Below, piece after piece: positions 44,837 through 52,957 of a stretch of DNA of 64,000 nt (position 1 is its first letter; every line of letters begins with the position of its first letter). Both the position numbers and the translations under genes were made by a program. The notes beneath the pieces were generated by a model. It was not told where the DNA came from. It searched no databases and saw only the letters and a program-made list of their open reading frames with translations. Origin of the DNA: Neokomagataea thailandica NBRC 106555 (lineage in GTDB: Bacteria; Pseudomonadota; Alphaproteobacteria; Acetobacterales; Acetobacteraceae). The stretch lies in the NCBI RefSeq assembly GCF_001598495.1, contig NZ_BCZB01000017.1:1-64000 (forward strand), written 5' to 3'.

Positions 44837-45536
44837 TACTGCGCCCGTTCTGTCTTTACGGGATGTGACGCTTGCTCACGGCACGCATGTTGTTGTGCGG
44901 TCTTGTAGTTGTGATGTGCCGCTCTCTGGTATGACGCTGCTGAGTGGACGTAATGGCGCGGGGAAGTCAACGTTTTTACAAGCTCTGCTGGGGGTGGTGC
45001 GGCCTGTTCATGGGGCTTTACTGCTGGATGGTACCCCTGTTGAGCAGGGGAAGGCACGTTTTGGGTATATGCCGCAAGGGCGCAGTGAAATGCCCGGCCG
45101 AACAGAAGGCGCGTTGGCTATTCCGGCTCTGGCGCATATTCGAGCGGCGCTCTATGGCCAGCGCTGGGGTATATGGGCGTCATCTCGGAACGATAAAGAC
45201 GCGTTAGAAGCCGTATTGGCGCGGGTTGGCATTCCAAATGGCCCCCGGAGTTATGTGCATAGGCCATTAGGCCAGCTTTCGGGGGGGGAGAGGCAGCGTG
45301 TTGCTTTGGCGCAGGCCTTGGCGCCTTTGCAAAATCTTGAACGGGCTATTGTATTGTTGGATGAACCTCTTGCCGCTTTGGATACGGCGGGGCGTGATGC
45401 GCTTTTGGCGTTATTGGCCGATTTAACATCTGCGGGCACATCGGTTGTGCTGACATCGCATGATATGGCGGGGTTGGCTGGTATGATGTCTCGTAATGTG
45501 ACCCTTATGGAAGAAACGCTGCATGTTTGCGTTTGA
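44820..45536 (+). CDS. znuC: Zinc/metal ABC transporter ATP-binding protein
   Basis: A 238-residue ABC ATPase energising the importer. LLSGRNGAGKSTFLQALLG is Walker A, LGQLSGGERQRVALAQALA the ABC signature, and AIVLLDEPLAALDTAGRD Walker B with the catalytic glutamate. SVVLTSHDMAGL is the switch histidine. The ATG lies inside the end of znuA and the end overlaps znuB by 14 bp, so the three genes are translationally linked. Confidence 0.93.
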   Translation: MQPISNTAPVLSLRDVTLAHGTHVVVRSCSCDVPLSGMTLLSGRNGAGKSTFLQALLGVVRPVHGALLLDGTPVEQGKARFGYMPQGRSEMPGRTEGALAIPALAHIRAALYGQRWGIWASSRNDKDALEAVLARVGIPNGPRSYVHRPLGQLSGGERQRVALAQALAPLQNLERAIVLLDEPLAALDTAGRDALLALLADLTSAGTSVVLTSHDMAGLAGMMSRNVTLMEETLHVCV

Positions 45537-46341
45537 ATTTATGCGCCATGCGGCTTTAGGCTGTGTGCTGGTCTCTCTTTTAGCGGGGCTGGTGGGTTGG
45601 TTTTTGTTGTTACGCGGGCAGGCTTTTGCGGCGCATAGTTTAACGCATGTTGGATTTAGTGGTGCGGCAGGAGCGGTCTGGCTCGGATGTTCGCCACTCA
45701 TGGGGATGGGGGCGTTTAGTCTTATTGCCGGTCTTGTTTTGGGGTATGAAAGGCAGCAGGGGCGGAACCCTTTGAACCGAGACGGTGTGACGGGGTTGGT
45801 ATTATCGGCCAGTTTGGGGCTGGGAATGTTGTTTTTGCATCTCTCAAATGGTGCATCGAGCATGGTAACAACGCTGCTCTTTGGTGATGTTTTGGGGTTA
45901 AGCTGGGCGTCACTCCAGGTGTTGATTGGGGTGACGTTGCTGTGCTGTGCGGCCTTGGCAGTGTTTGGGCGACCATTATTGTTTGCGAGTTTAAACCCTG
46001 AAATGGCTTTGGCGCGTGGTGTTCCTGTTCGGGGGCTTTCTGTCGCCTTGATGCTTGTTTCGGCTTTGGCATGTGCTGTGTGCTCGGAGATTGCAGGGGC
46101 ATTGCTCTCTTTTAGCTTGATGGTTGGCCCTGCGGCGACAGCGCTGCGTCTTGGCTTGTCACCGTTATGGGGCATGGTGTCGTCTGTTGTCATGGCGTTG
46201 GCCTTGTCTTTAGGGGGGCTTGCCCTGTCATGGCAGACAGATGTTCCGGTGCCGTTTTGGATTGGGGCTGGCGCTTTAGCACTTTATTTAGCTGCCGGTG
46301 GGGTCATGAGGTTTGTGGGGCTGCGGGTACGAGCGCCTTAG
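45523..46341 (+). CDS. znuB: Zinc/metal ABC transporter permease
   Basis: A 272-residue inner-membrane permease of the ABC-3 family with about eight membrane spans. RGQAFAAHSLTHVGFSGAAG near residue 31 corresponds to the conserved ABC-3 motif that contacts the ATPase, and LNPEMALARGVPVRGLS is the second cytoplasmic loop. EIAGALLSFSLMVGPAATAL is the typical pore segment. With the two preceding genes it makes a complete importer. Confidence 0.92.
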   Translation: MFAFEFMRHAALGCVLVSLLAGLVGWFLLLRGQAFAAHSLTHVGFSGAAGAVWLGCSPLMGMGAFSLIAGLVLGYERQQGRNPLNRDGVTGLVLSASLGLGMLFLHLSNGASSMVTTLLFGDVLGLSWASLQVLIGVTLLCCAALAVFGRPLLFASLNPEMALARGVPVRGLSVALMLVSALACAVCSEIAGALLSFSLMVGPAATALRLGLSPLWGMVSSVVMALALSLGGLALSWQTDVPVPFWIGAGALALYLAAGGVMRFVGLRVRAP

Positions 46342-46415
46342 TTTTTGAGTGCTTCAGGGCAAAAGGCTATAATGTGATATGAGTTGTCAGTATTAGGCGG
46401 CAAGCAATAGGGGCA

Positions 46416-46877
46416 ATGATGTCTTGGAGTGGGGCCGCGATTACGCGCTATAGGCGTGCAGGTCAGCCAAAAGAGATAATCCGTAAGACGTATTCAAGCC
46501 TAAAAAAGAGAGAGAGGGAGCGGCATGCCTATACTGTCATGGCAGGTAGTGGGTTAACGCCTGCTTTGCTGGGGTCTGGTATAGAGCATGTTGGGGCTGC
46601 GTTAATCGGTGATGCGCGTTTTGATTTGGGGAAGATTATATGGGTGGATGGCGTATTTGAAGATCGCGGTGCCATCGCATGTTTTATGCGTGCTTGGCGG
46701 GAACATGCGCATCTCGATGTGCATTATGAACAGGTAATATTTTATGGGCATTTCCATGCCTTGGCTGCGATTGATTGGGTTGTTCGTCAATCTTCTCATG
46801 ATTCGCAGGTGTTTACACGAAGCGCAGATTTCCTGCGCCGTGCGTTCAATGTTTTGCAGAGTGAACGATATTTTTAA
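46416..46877 (+). CDS. Hypothetical protein
   Basis: A 153-codon frame. The start ATGs at 46416 and 46419 follow agggg at a proper distance. After a basic first third (RKTYSSLKKRERERHAY), the protein looks globular: IGDARFDLGKIIWVDGVFED, then YEQVIFYGHFHALAAIDWVV, and a C-terminal helix ADFLRRAFNVLQSERYF. No family recognised and no signal peptide. It could start later, for example at ATG 46539. It may be real but is supported only by its length, its ribosome-binding site and plausible composition. Confidence 0.5.
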   Translation: MMSWSGAAITRYRRAGQPKEIIRKTYSSLKKRERERHAYTVMAGSGLTPALLGSGIEHVGAALIGDARFDLGKIIWVDGVFEDRGAIACFMRAWREHAHLDVHYEQVIFYGHFHALAAIDWVVRQSSHDSQVFTRSADFLRRAFNVLQSERYF

Positions 46878-47020
46878 AATGAACTCAGCATATTTGTAAG
46901 CAATACATGGATGAAGATAATAAAGGCAATCAGTGCGATATGTAGAATGATGAGCCATTTGAGGGTGATGACATTGGCATCTTCTGGCTTGTCAAAATTG
47001 AGATCAAAAGGAAGGCCCAT
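46874..47020 (-). CDS. 48-residue single-span membrane protein
   Basis: A short frame with ATG at 47020, 6 bases after ggagc, ending TAA at 46874. The protein begins MGLPFDLNFDKPEDANVITL, continues with a hydrophobic stretch of about 22 residues (WLIILHIALIAFIIFIHVLL), and ends TNMLSSF. The acidic N-terminus, one membrane span and short polar tail argue for a genuine small membrane protein, N-terminus possibly cytoplasmic. Function unknown. Its stop overlaps the end of the convergent hypothetical gene by 4 bp. Confidence 0.7.
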   Translation of the reverse strand: MGLPFDLNFDKPEDANVITLKWLIILHIALIAFIIFIHVLLTNMLSSF

Positions 47021-47096
47021 GATACAGCTCCACAGAGTAGTAGTGATTGGATAATAGCAGAAAAATGAAAGAATAGGCTAGCCTTCTTGATGAAAG

Positions 47097-48089
47097 CTAG
47101 TAGCGACGGCCTCCTTGCAGATACCACAAACGGAAAATGATATTTTCTAAAAAGGCTTGCCGCCGTAAGGCTGGATAACGGCGGAGGAGGGTGAGACGCT
47201 TGATGAAAGAGTGTGCTTGGGAAAGATCGGTGAGAAGCGTGCGGCTTTCGAGGGTAAGATAATCGGAAGGATATTGCTGTAGCATGGCGATATTCGCTTC
47301 AAACGTGTCTAAAAAGGCAGAAGGGCCGCGTTTTATGGCGGCAATGGCTCGTTTTCTTAAAGACGTACGCGCACCAATGGAGTTGTTGTTGTGTTGGCGA
47401 TAAAGTAATACACAGCGTTTATCAGCAGTTATATGACTGCCTGTGGCGCATGTTATGAGTAAAACCCACCAGTCATGAAAAGTATTGGGCGGAACTTTAT
47501 GAAAATTATTTATTTTTTTTTGGAGGGTTTCGTTGAGTACAATGCTCATTCCGCTTGATATGTTTTGTGTTAAGGCATTATAAATGCTCGGCTTATTTTT
47601 TATGTATAATGATTTTCCAGTAACGTTTAGGTGTTCATCCGTTAATAATTGGCGTGCAAAATAAAGATGCGGCTCGCCTCGTGGTGTTTGGGAGAGTGTC
47701 TGCACGGCCCATGTGAGTTTGTGTGGTAGCCAGACATCATCTTGATCGGCAAAAGCATAGTAGTGTGCTTTAGGTGCGGCGCGGAGCAGCGTCATGAATG
47801 ATTCAGTGGTCCCTAGCCGTTTGCGAGGGGTGGGGATTTCTGTACACCGCCCAATACCATCTGTACGGATGAAGGTTTCCATAATGGCGCGGCTGTTATC
47901 TTCGGAGCCGTCGTCACGCCAGTATAGGTGCCATTCTGTATGTGATTGGATTAAAAAACTGGCGAGTTGTTCAGCCAGATAGGCCTCACCATTATATATG
48001 GAGAGGAGGATCGCGATGGTCGGGCGAGCATGTCTATCGGTGGCCTCAGATGTCCAGACTGTCTCCGATCTGGAAGGGGAAGTGGGCAT
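47097..48089 (-). CDS. GT2 family glycosyltransferase, probable rhamnosyltransferase
   Basis: A 330-residue inverting glycosyltransferase of the GT-A fold. IAILLSIYNGEAYLAEQLAS starts the nucleotide-binding domain, LYWRDDGSEDNSR is the first acidic motif, and YYAFADQDDVWLPHKL contains the DxD-like metal site (DQDD). HDWWVLLITCATG follows, as in WsaF/RgpB-like rhamnosyltransferases. It lies last in the rfbBACD unit, so dTDP-L-rhamnose is the likely donor; the acceptor is unknown. The middle of the gene (47400-47660) is markedly AT-rich. Confidence 0.88.
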   Translation of the reverse strand: MPTSPSRSETVWTSEATDRHARPTIAILLSIYNGEAYLAEQLASFLIQSHTEWHLYWRDDGSEDNSRAIMETFIRTDGIGRCTEIPTPRKRLGTTESFMTLLRAAPKAHYYAFADQDDVWLPHKLTWAVQTLSQTPRGEPHLYFARQLLTDEHLNVTGKSLYIKNKPSIYNALTQNISSGMSIVLNETLQKKINNFHKVPPNTFHDWWVLLITCATGSHITADKRCVLLYRQHNNNSIGARTSLRKRAIAAIKRGPSAFLDTFEANIAMLQQYPSDYLTLESRTLLTDLSQAHSFIKRLTLLRRYPALRRQAFLENIIFRLWYLQGGRRY

Positions 48090-48118
48090 GCGATCCTAGC
48101 GACGAAACGAGGTATTAT

Positions 48119-48144
48119 GTATGCCCAGCATGGGCTGGGCATAC
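48119..48144 (-). other. Hairpin just after the rfbD stop
   Basis: GTATGCCCAGC (48119-48129) and GCTGGGCATAC (48134-48144) pair perfectly around a 4-base loop. It begins 5 bases after the rfbD stop and sits before the glycosyltransferase start. No T-tract, so a stability element or partial terminator is more likely than full termination. Confidence 0.6.
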
Positions 48145-48149
48145 GCATA

Positions 48150-49034
48150 TTAAGCAAAAAGGCGTGCTACGGTTTGTTTGACGCTGTCTTGCCAAGCAGG
48201 AAGGCGGACGCCAAAAACACGTTCCAGTTTAGAGCAATCAAGGCGTGAGTCTTGGGGGCGTTTTGCCGGTGTTGGCCAATCTTCTGTACGAATGGCGGAC
48301 ACTGTAGGCTTAGCTTGGCCATGTTCTGCAGCCGCATCAAGTGCTGCTACGGCAAGTCCATGCCATGTTGTTTCACCCGTACCTGCAGCATGGTAAATGC
48401 CAGCGTATTCAGCCTGCCAGCCAGTTGTTTCAATTTTGCCGATGATGGCCAAAATGGCATCAGCCAGATCGTCTGAACTAGTTGGGTTGCCGCGTTGATC
48501 CCCGACGACTTTTAAGGCAGGGTTTTTTGCGCCAGCGTTAATCATGGTTTTTACGAAATTTTTACCATGTGCTGAGTAGACCCATGCCGTACGCAGGATG
48601 ATGGTTTTAGGGTTTGCTGCGAGTGCAGCCTGCTCACCTTCCGCTTTGGTACGACCATAGACTGTTTGAGGTGTTGTAGGATCTGTCTCTAGGTAAGGAG
48701 TGCCTTTATCTCCTGAAAAAACATAATCCGTTGAGACGTGGATGAAGGGGATGTCCGTTTCAGCGCAAGCTTTGGCGAGTGCTTCGGGGCCGGTATGGTT
48801 GCCGCGTTTTGCTCCTTCTGCCTCGGTTTCGGCAAGGTCGACTGCGGTCCATGCTGCACCGTTAATAACGGCGACAGGCTTGATGCTGCGGACGAGTTCA
48901 GCAATGTCTTCAGGGCGATCAAAATCAAACTCGGGGCGACCGACGCGGTGAATACGTGCGCCACCAAGGTTGACAAGAGAGGTTGCGAGTTGACCGCTAC
49001 CGCCAGTGACGAGGATGGTCTGTGCTTCAGTCAT
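48150..49034 (-). CDS. rfbD: dTDP-4-dehydrorhamnose reductase
   Basis: A 294-residue NAD(P)H-dependent reductase making dTDP-L-rhamnose, the last step of the pathway (RmlD). ILVTGGSGQLATSL is the nucleotide-binding loop. INGAAWTAVDLAETE, FIHVSTDYVFSGDKGTPYLE and PQTVYGRTKAEGE (the YxxxK catalytic pair) are all present. ATG at 49034 is chosen. A GTG at 49046 overlapping the rfbC stop (GTGA) is an equally possible coupled start that adds four residues. A hairpin follows the stop directly. Confidence 0.95.
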   Translation of the reverse strand: MTEAQTILVTGGSGQLATSLVNLGGARIHRVGRPEFDFDRPEDIAELVRSIKPVAVINGAAWTAVDLAETEAEGAKRGNHTGPEALAKACAETDIPFIHVSTDYVFSGDKGTPYLETDPTTPQTVYGRTKAEGEQAALAANPKTIILRTAWVYSAHGKNFVKTMINAGAKNPALKVVGDQRGNPTSSDDLADAILAIIGKIETTGWQAEYAGIYHAAGTGETTWHGLAVAALDAAAEHGQAKPTVSAIRTEDWPTPAKRPQDSRLDCSKLERVFGVRLPAWQDSVKQTVARLFA

Positions 49035-49042
49035 GATACTGC

Positions 49043-49606
49043 TCACTTATTGTACTGGAACCAGTCTTTGGCTTCTGAGAAGTGCGGTGCAATTTTGTCT
49101 TTATCAGACAAAACAGCGTCAGCCTCAGCGAGGGGCCAGTCAATTTTTAGTTCAGGGCAGTTCCAGATAACGGCACGCTCCGATGCTTTGTCGTACAAGC
49201 TGGTGCATTTGTATTGAACTTCGGTATCTTCTTCGAGTGTTACGAAGCCATGTAGGAAGCCGGGTGGAATCCAAAGTTGGGACCAGTTTTCAGCAGAGAG
49301 TTCTGCACCAACCCATTTGCCATATGTAGGAGAGCCTGTCCGGGCATCTACCGCGACATCCCAAATTGCGCCGCGCGTCACGCGAACGAGCTTGCCTTGC
49401 GCATATGGGGCTAGCTGGCAGTGGAGGCCGCGAACGACGCCTTTTTGGCGTGAGAGGCTTTGGTTGTCTTGCACGAATGGCAGATCAATCCCAGCATCCG
49501 TCATGCGGTCAAAATTATACGTTTCTGAGAAGAAACCGCGATTATCACCGAAGCGCGGCGGGGTTACCAAAATGACGTCTGGAATGGCGAGGCGTTCGAC
49601 CTTCAT
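49043..49606 (-). CDS. rfbC: dTDP-4-dehydrorhamnose 3,5-epimerase
   Basis: A 187-residue cupin-fold epimerase (RmlC). FGDNRGFFSETYN, FVQDNQSLSRQKGVVRGLHC (catalytic histidine in RGLH) and LWIPPGFLHGFVTLEEDTEV are its signatures. The ATG follows aaggaag. Length is normal. It lies 118 bp after rfbA, separated by the hairpin at 49681, and touches rfbD. Confidence 0.97.
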   Translation of the reverse strand: MKVERLAIPDVILVTPPRFGDNRGFFSETYNFDRMTDAGIDLPFVQDNQSLSRQKGVVRGLHCQLAPYAQGKLVRVTRGAIWDVAVDARTGSPTYGKWVGAELSAENWSQLWIPPGFLHGFVTLEEDTEVQYKCTSLYDKASERAVIWNCPELKIDWPLAEADAVLSDKDKIAPHFSEAKDWFQYNK

Positions 49607-49680
49607 GGTGTCTTCCTTTTGGTAGAGGCGTATACGCTAGGTGTGCAGAACAACGCATGATTAACGTTCTAATTGAGGTT

Positions 49681-49720
49681 CTTGGTGACGTGACCTTTGT
49701 CTAAAGATCACGTCACCAAG
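49681..49720 (-). other. Intercistronic hairpin after rfbA
   Basis: CTTGGTGACGTGA (49681-49693) pairs perfectly with TCACGTCACCAAG (49708-49720). The interior can add CTTT/AAAG. It starts 4 bases after the rfbA stop at 49725. There is no T-tract on the reverse strand, so readthrough into rfbC is expected. Confidence 0.7.
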
Positions 49721-49724
49721 GGCT

Positions 49725-50621
49725 TTAGTGGCCGTGGTCAGCAAGCTCGATGAGGAGGCGGCCGAGCTCTGTCTTGCGCATTTTTTGCGCGTAATCACGC
49801 AATTGCTCGGCAGTGATGAAGCCGTTACGGAATGCGACTTCAGCAGGTGAGCCGACCAGCATGCCCTGACGGGATTGAATGGTTTGCACAAATGTTCCAG
49901 CTTGCATCAGGCTATCAGGTACACCCGCATCCAGCCATGCACAGCCACGACCTAAACGATCAACCTGCAATGTGCCTTCTTCGAGGTACATGCGGTTCAG
50001 GTCTGTGATTTCGAGTTCGCCACGTTCGCTAGGTTTAACCTTTTTGGCAAACTCAACGACGCGGTGATCATAAAAATACAGACCTGTGATGGCCCAGTGA
50101 GATTTCGGGTCAACAGGCTTTTCTTCGACCTCTAGTGCTTTGCCGCTATCATCAAACAGGACAACGCCGTAGCGCTCGGGGTCACGGACTTGATAAGCAA
50201 AGACAGTGGCACCTTCCGGGCGTTTTGCTGCTGCGCGCAGCATAACACCAAGATTTTCGGAGAAAATGAGGTTATCGCCCAAAGCCAGAGCGCAAGGTGC
50301 GCCTTGAATCCAGTCTTCAGCGATGAGAAACGCTTGTGCCAGACCGTCAGGGGAGGGCTGTTCCCGGTAGGTGAATGTGACGCCGTATTGTGAGCCATCC
50401 CCGAGTAAACGCTTGAACTGCGGTAGGTCGTGCGGGGTGGTGATGATCATGATGTCCCTGATCCCCGCGAGCATGAGCGTGGAGAGCGGGTAATAGACCA
50501 TTGGCTTGTCGTAGACGGGCAGTAGTTGCTTCGAAGACGCCAGCGTCATCGGGTGTAGGCGTGTGCCAGACCCGCCTGCGAGGATAATGCCTTTCATGGG
50601 GGTGCTGATAGTTTGTGTCAT
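49725..50621 (-). CDS. rfbA: Glucose-1-phosphate thymidylyltransferase
   Basis: A 298-residue nucleotidyltransferase (RmlA) that makes dTDP-glucose from dTTP and glucose 1-phosphate. [20 protein letters not shown] is the nucleotide-binding signature, followed by [40 protein letters not shown] and [17 protein letters not shown] are also conserved. ATG at 50621 overlaps the rfbB stop (ATGA) and gives the usual length; the open frame to 50678 is ignored. Confidence 0.97.
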   Translation of the reverse strand: MTQTISTPMKGIILAGGSGTRLHPMTLASSKQLLPVYDKPMVYYPLSTLMLAGIRDIMIITTPHDLPQFKRLLGDGSQYGVTFTYREQPSPDGLAQAFLIAEDWIQGAPCALALGDNLIFSENLGVMLRAAAKRPEGATVFAYQVRDPERYGVVLFDDSGKALEVEEKPVDPKSHWAITGLYFYDHRVVEFAKKVKPSERGELEITDLNRMYLEEGTLQVDRLGRGCAWLDAGVPDSLMQAGTFVQTIQSRQGMLVGSPAEVAFRNGFITAEQLRDYAQKMRKTELGRLLIELADHGH

Positions 50622-51673
50622 GAGCTTTTTCCCAAGCGCTGTCCGGTATAACGTTTGGCGCGGATGCCTTCCCACCATGAGCGGTTATCGAGATACCACT
50701 GGACAGTTTTACGGATGCCGGTTTCGAAATCGTGTTTTGCTTTCCAGTCCAATGCAGTTTCTGCGTGGGTTGGATCGATTTCATAGCGGAAGTCGTGTCC
50801 GGGGCGGTCTGTGACATAGCGAATGAGGCGTTCACGCGGGCCTTCGGGATCGGGCACGAGTTCATCAAGAACCGCACAGATGGCTTTTACCACGTCAATG
50901 TTGCGGCGTGGTTGGCGTGCACCGATGGCGTATGTCTCACCGGGTTCCCCACGTTCGACCGCGCGGACGAGTGCTTCCGCGTGATCTTCGACGAATAGCC
51001 AGTCACGAACGTTATCACCTTTGCCATATACGGGCAGTTCTTTGCCTTCGATGGCGTTAATGGTGACAAGTGGAATGAGTTTTTCTGGGAAATGCCATAC
51101 GCCATAATTATTGGTCGTGTTGGTCACGAAAGTTGGTAGGCCATATGTATGGAACCATGCGCGCACCAAATGGTCTGAGGCGGCCTTTGAGGCGGAGTAT
51201 GGGCTTCGTGGATCGTATGGCGTTGTTTCTGTAAAGGGTGGGTCATTCGGTTCAAGGTGGCCGAAGACTTCATCTGTAGAAATGTGATGAAAACGGAATG
51301 CTTTTTTTTGCTCAGAATCCAGCGCGGTCCAATACTTGCGGGCGGCCTCAAGTAGAGCGTAGGTACCCACTATATTCGTCTGGATGAATACACCCGGGCC
51401 ATCAATCGAGCGATCAACGTGGCTCTCGGCTGCTAGATGCATGACGGCATCAGGCTGGTAATCTTCGAAGATGCGTTGCAGTTCAACGCTATTGACAATG
51501 CTAGCATCCGCGTGGCGGTAGCGTGGGTTGGACGCGACCTCAGCGACGGTATCTGCTGAGGCGGCATAGGTCATGCAGTCAATGTTGAGCACATGATGTT
51601 CGGTATTGTTGATCAGGTACCGAATGACGGCTGAACCGATAAATCCACAACCGCCAGTTAATAGAATACGCAT
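50618..51673 (-). CDS. rfbB: dTDP-glucose 4,6-dehydratase
   Basis: A 351-residue extended SDR (RmlB). [18 protein letters not shown] is the NAD site, [20 protein letters not shown] and [14 protein letters not shown] carry the conserved substrate and catalytic residues, and [20 protein letters not shown] has the catalytic Yxxx[16 protein letters not shown] has VW where the family mostly has PY/PR, a minor difference. ATG at 51673 follows aagggg; the frame is open to 51718 but those residues are unlike RmlB. It is the first gene of the rhamnose unit, order B-A-C-D. Confidence 0.96.
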   Translation of the reverse strand: MRILLTGGCGFIGSAVIRYLINNTEHHVLNIDCMTYAASADTVAEVASNPRYRHADASIVNSVELQRIFEDYQPDAVMHLAAESHVDRSIDGPGVFIQTNIVGTYALLEAARKYWTALDSEQKKAFRFHHISTDEVFGHLEPNDPPFTETTPYDPRSPYSASKAASDHLVRAWFHTYGLPTFVTNTTNNYGVWHFPEKLIPLVTINAIEGKELPVYGKGDNVRDWLFVEDHAEALVRAVERGEPGETYAIGARQPRRNIDVVKAICAVLDELVPDPEGPRERLIRYVTDRPGHDFRYEIDPTHAETALDWKAKHDFETGIRKTVQWYLDNRSWWEGIRAKRYTGQRLGKSS

Positions 51674-51968
51674 CTTTTCCCCTTGGTCATGGTCGACATC
51701 CCGAGCATGAAATATCAAAGCACATTAGGCAAAGCATACCCTACAGTATCGCGCAAGAAGCGCAAATTACACTGCTGATTTAAGGCAGGATGAAAAAGCA
51801 TAGTGTATAAGCCCGCAAAAAGAGCGGAGTAATGAGGAAAAAAGCCATATTAGACCGATTCTAAGGTGCTGAATGCGTTGTAAAAAAATTATGAAAACAC
51901 AGGTAAAAATAGTCATAAAATTATGTAATTATCATGACATCTGGCAGAGCTAGGAATGGAAGAAGAAG
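51674..51968. other. Intergenic region upstream of rfbB
   Basis: About 295 AT-rich bases between divergent genes. It should hold promoters for rfbB (-) and the histidine phosphatase (+). I saw no unambiguous boxes, repeats or RNA. Confidence 0.4.
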
Positions 51969-52667
51969 ATGTCTGATGCTTCGGGGAAAGTTGCGAATGA
52001 AACACATGGACATTTTTTGGATGAACCAGACTTGCCGGGTGGGGTAACGCGTTTTTGGTTGATACGTCACGCTGTTGTTGAAGCTGAAGCACGCAAGGTG
52101 ATGTACGGTGCTTTGGATGTGGCGCTTTGTGCTGAAACGATGGTGAAGCAAAAAGCGGGCTATCATTCTTTAGCGCGGCGGTTGCCGCAGGGGGCATTAT
52201 GGGTCAGTTCACCGTTAATGCGTGCACAAGAGACGGCTCAGGCGTTAAGGCGGGCATCTGGACATGAGCAAGAGCCGCTTCGCCTTGATGAGCGTTTTAT
52301 TGAGCAGTCCATTGGTGACTGGCATGGCACCCCACATGCGGAATTTCCCTCTTTGTTGTCTTTGCCGCCTAATCCGTTTTGGTCCTTGGCCGCGACAGAA
52401 ACGCCACCTTCTGGCGAAAGCATGGTGGATGTCGGGGCGCGCGTTGGTCGTGCTCTAGAAGAGCGGGCCTCGGCACATGCTGGGCGTGATACGGTGATTG
52501 TGAGCCATGGTGGCGCTATTCGGGCGGCGTTGGCGCATGCTTTGCAAGTTCATCCGGAGACGGCGCTGCGTTTCTCAATTCAGAATTTGTCATTATCGAT
52601 TATTGAGCGCATTGATGGGCTGTGGCGGGTCGTTAAAGTGAATGAGCTGCCAGATTTTAGGGAGTGA
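51969..52667 (+). CDS. Histidine phosphatase family protein
   Basis: A 232-residue member of the phosphoglycerate-mutase-like superfamily. WLIRHAVVEAEA holds the phosphorylated histidine (RHA where RHG is usual). SSPLMRAQETAQAL, FIEQSIGDWHGTPHAEFP and IVSHGGAIRAAL supply the arginine, glutamate and second histidine of the site. It resembles alpha-ribazole phosphatase (CobC) and broad-specificity phosphatases, but no cobalamin gene adjoins, so the substrate stays open. A non-conserved N-terminal tail of about 27 residues precedes the fold. The next gene starts 7 bp after the stop. Confidence 0.88.
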   Translation: MSDASGKVANETHGHFLDEPDLPGGVTRFWLIRHAVVEAEARKVMYGALDVALCAETMVKQKAGYHSLARRLPQGALWVSSPLMRAQETAQALRRASGHEQEPLRLDERFIEQSIGDWHGTPHAEFPSLLSLPPNPFWSLAATETPPSGESMVDVGARVGRALEERASAHAGRDTVIVSHGGAIRAALAHALQVHPETALRFSIQNLSLSIIERIDGLWRVVKVNELPDFRE

Positions 52668-52674
52668 AAACCGC

Positions 52675-52902
52675 ATGTCTGACAACGTAGTGATGGATGC
52701 TGAGGATAAGCGCCGTCAGCGTAAGTTGGTTATTCGTATTGTGGGAATGACGGCAGGTTTTGCTTTGTTCCTCGTCTTTTTGGGTATTGCCTGCGTTACG
52801 ACGACGATGGATGCGCAAAACCATATCCATACAAATTGGTGGATGTTGGTGATCGCCTTTTTTTGGGCCTGTGTTTTTATGTATCACATAGGCTTATCAT
52901 AG
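52675..52902 (+). CDS. Small two-span membrane protein
   Basis: A 75-residue protein with a charged N-terminus (MSDNVVMDAEDKRRQRKLVI) and two hydrophobic spans, about residues 22-42 and 55-74. It starts at ATG 52675 after agggag, seven bases past the phosphatase gene, so the two are probably co-transcribed. No family with known function recognised. Confidence 0.75.
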   Translation: MSDNVVMDAEDKRRQRKLVIRIVGMTAGFALFLVFLGIACVTTTMDAQNHIHTNWWMLVIAFFWACVFMYHIGLS

Positions 52903-52919
52903 GGCGCATTCTATAAGCT

Positions 52920-52947
52920 GCGACCTGCTGCGTGATAGGCAGGTCGC
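52920..52947. terminator. Hairpin between convergent genes
   Basis: GCGACCTGC (52920-52928) and GCAGGTCGC (52939-52947) pair perfectly around a 10-base loop, between the small membrane-protein stop (+) and the pyrD stop (-). The forward side has a weak T-stretch (gagtgtttta). Confidence 0.6.
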
Positions 52948-52957
52948 CATGAGTGTT

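Noticed and set aside
46602-46958. 118-codon reverse-strand frame opposite the hypothetical gene at 46416
   Set aside because: It overlaps the better-supported 48-residue membrane protein on the same strand and has poor composition and no ribosome-binding site.
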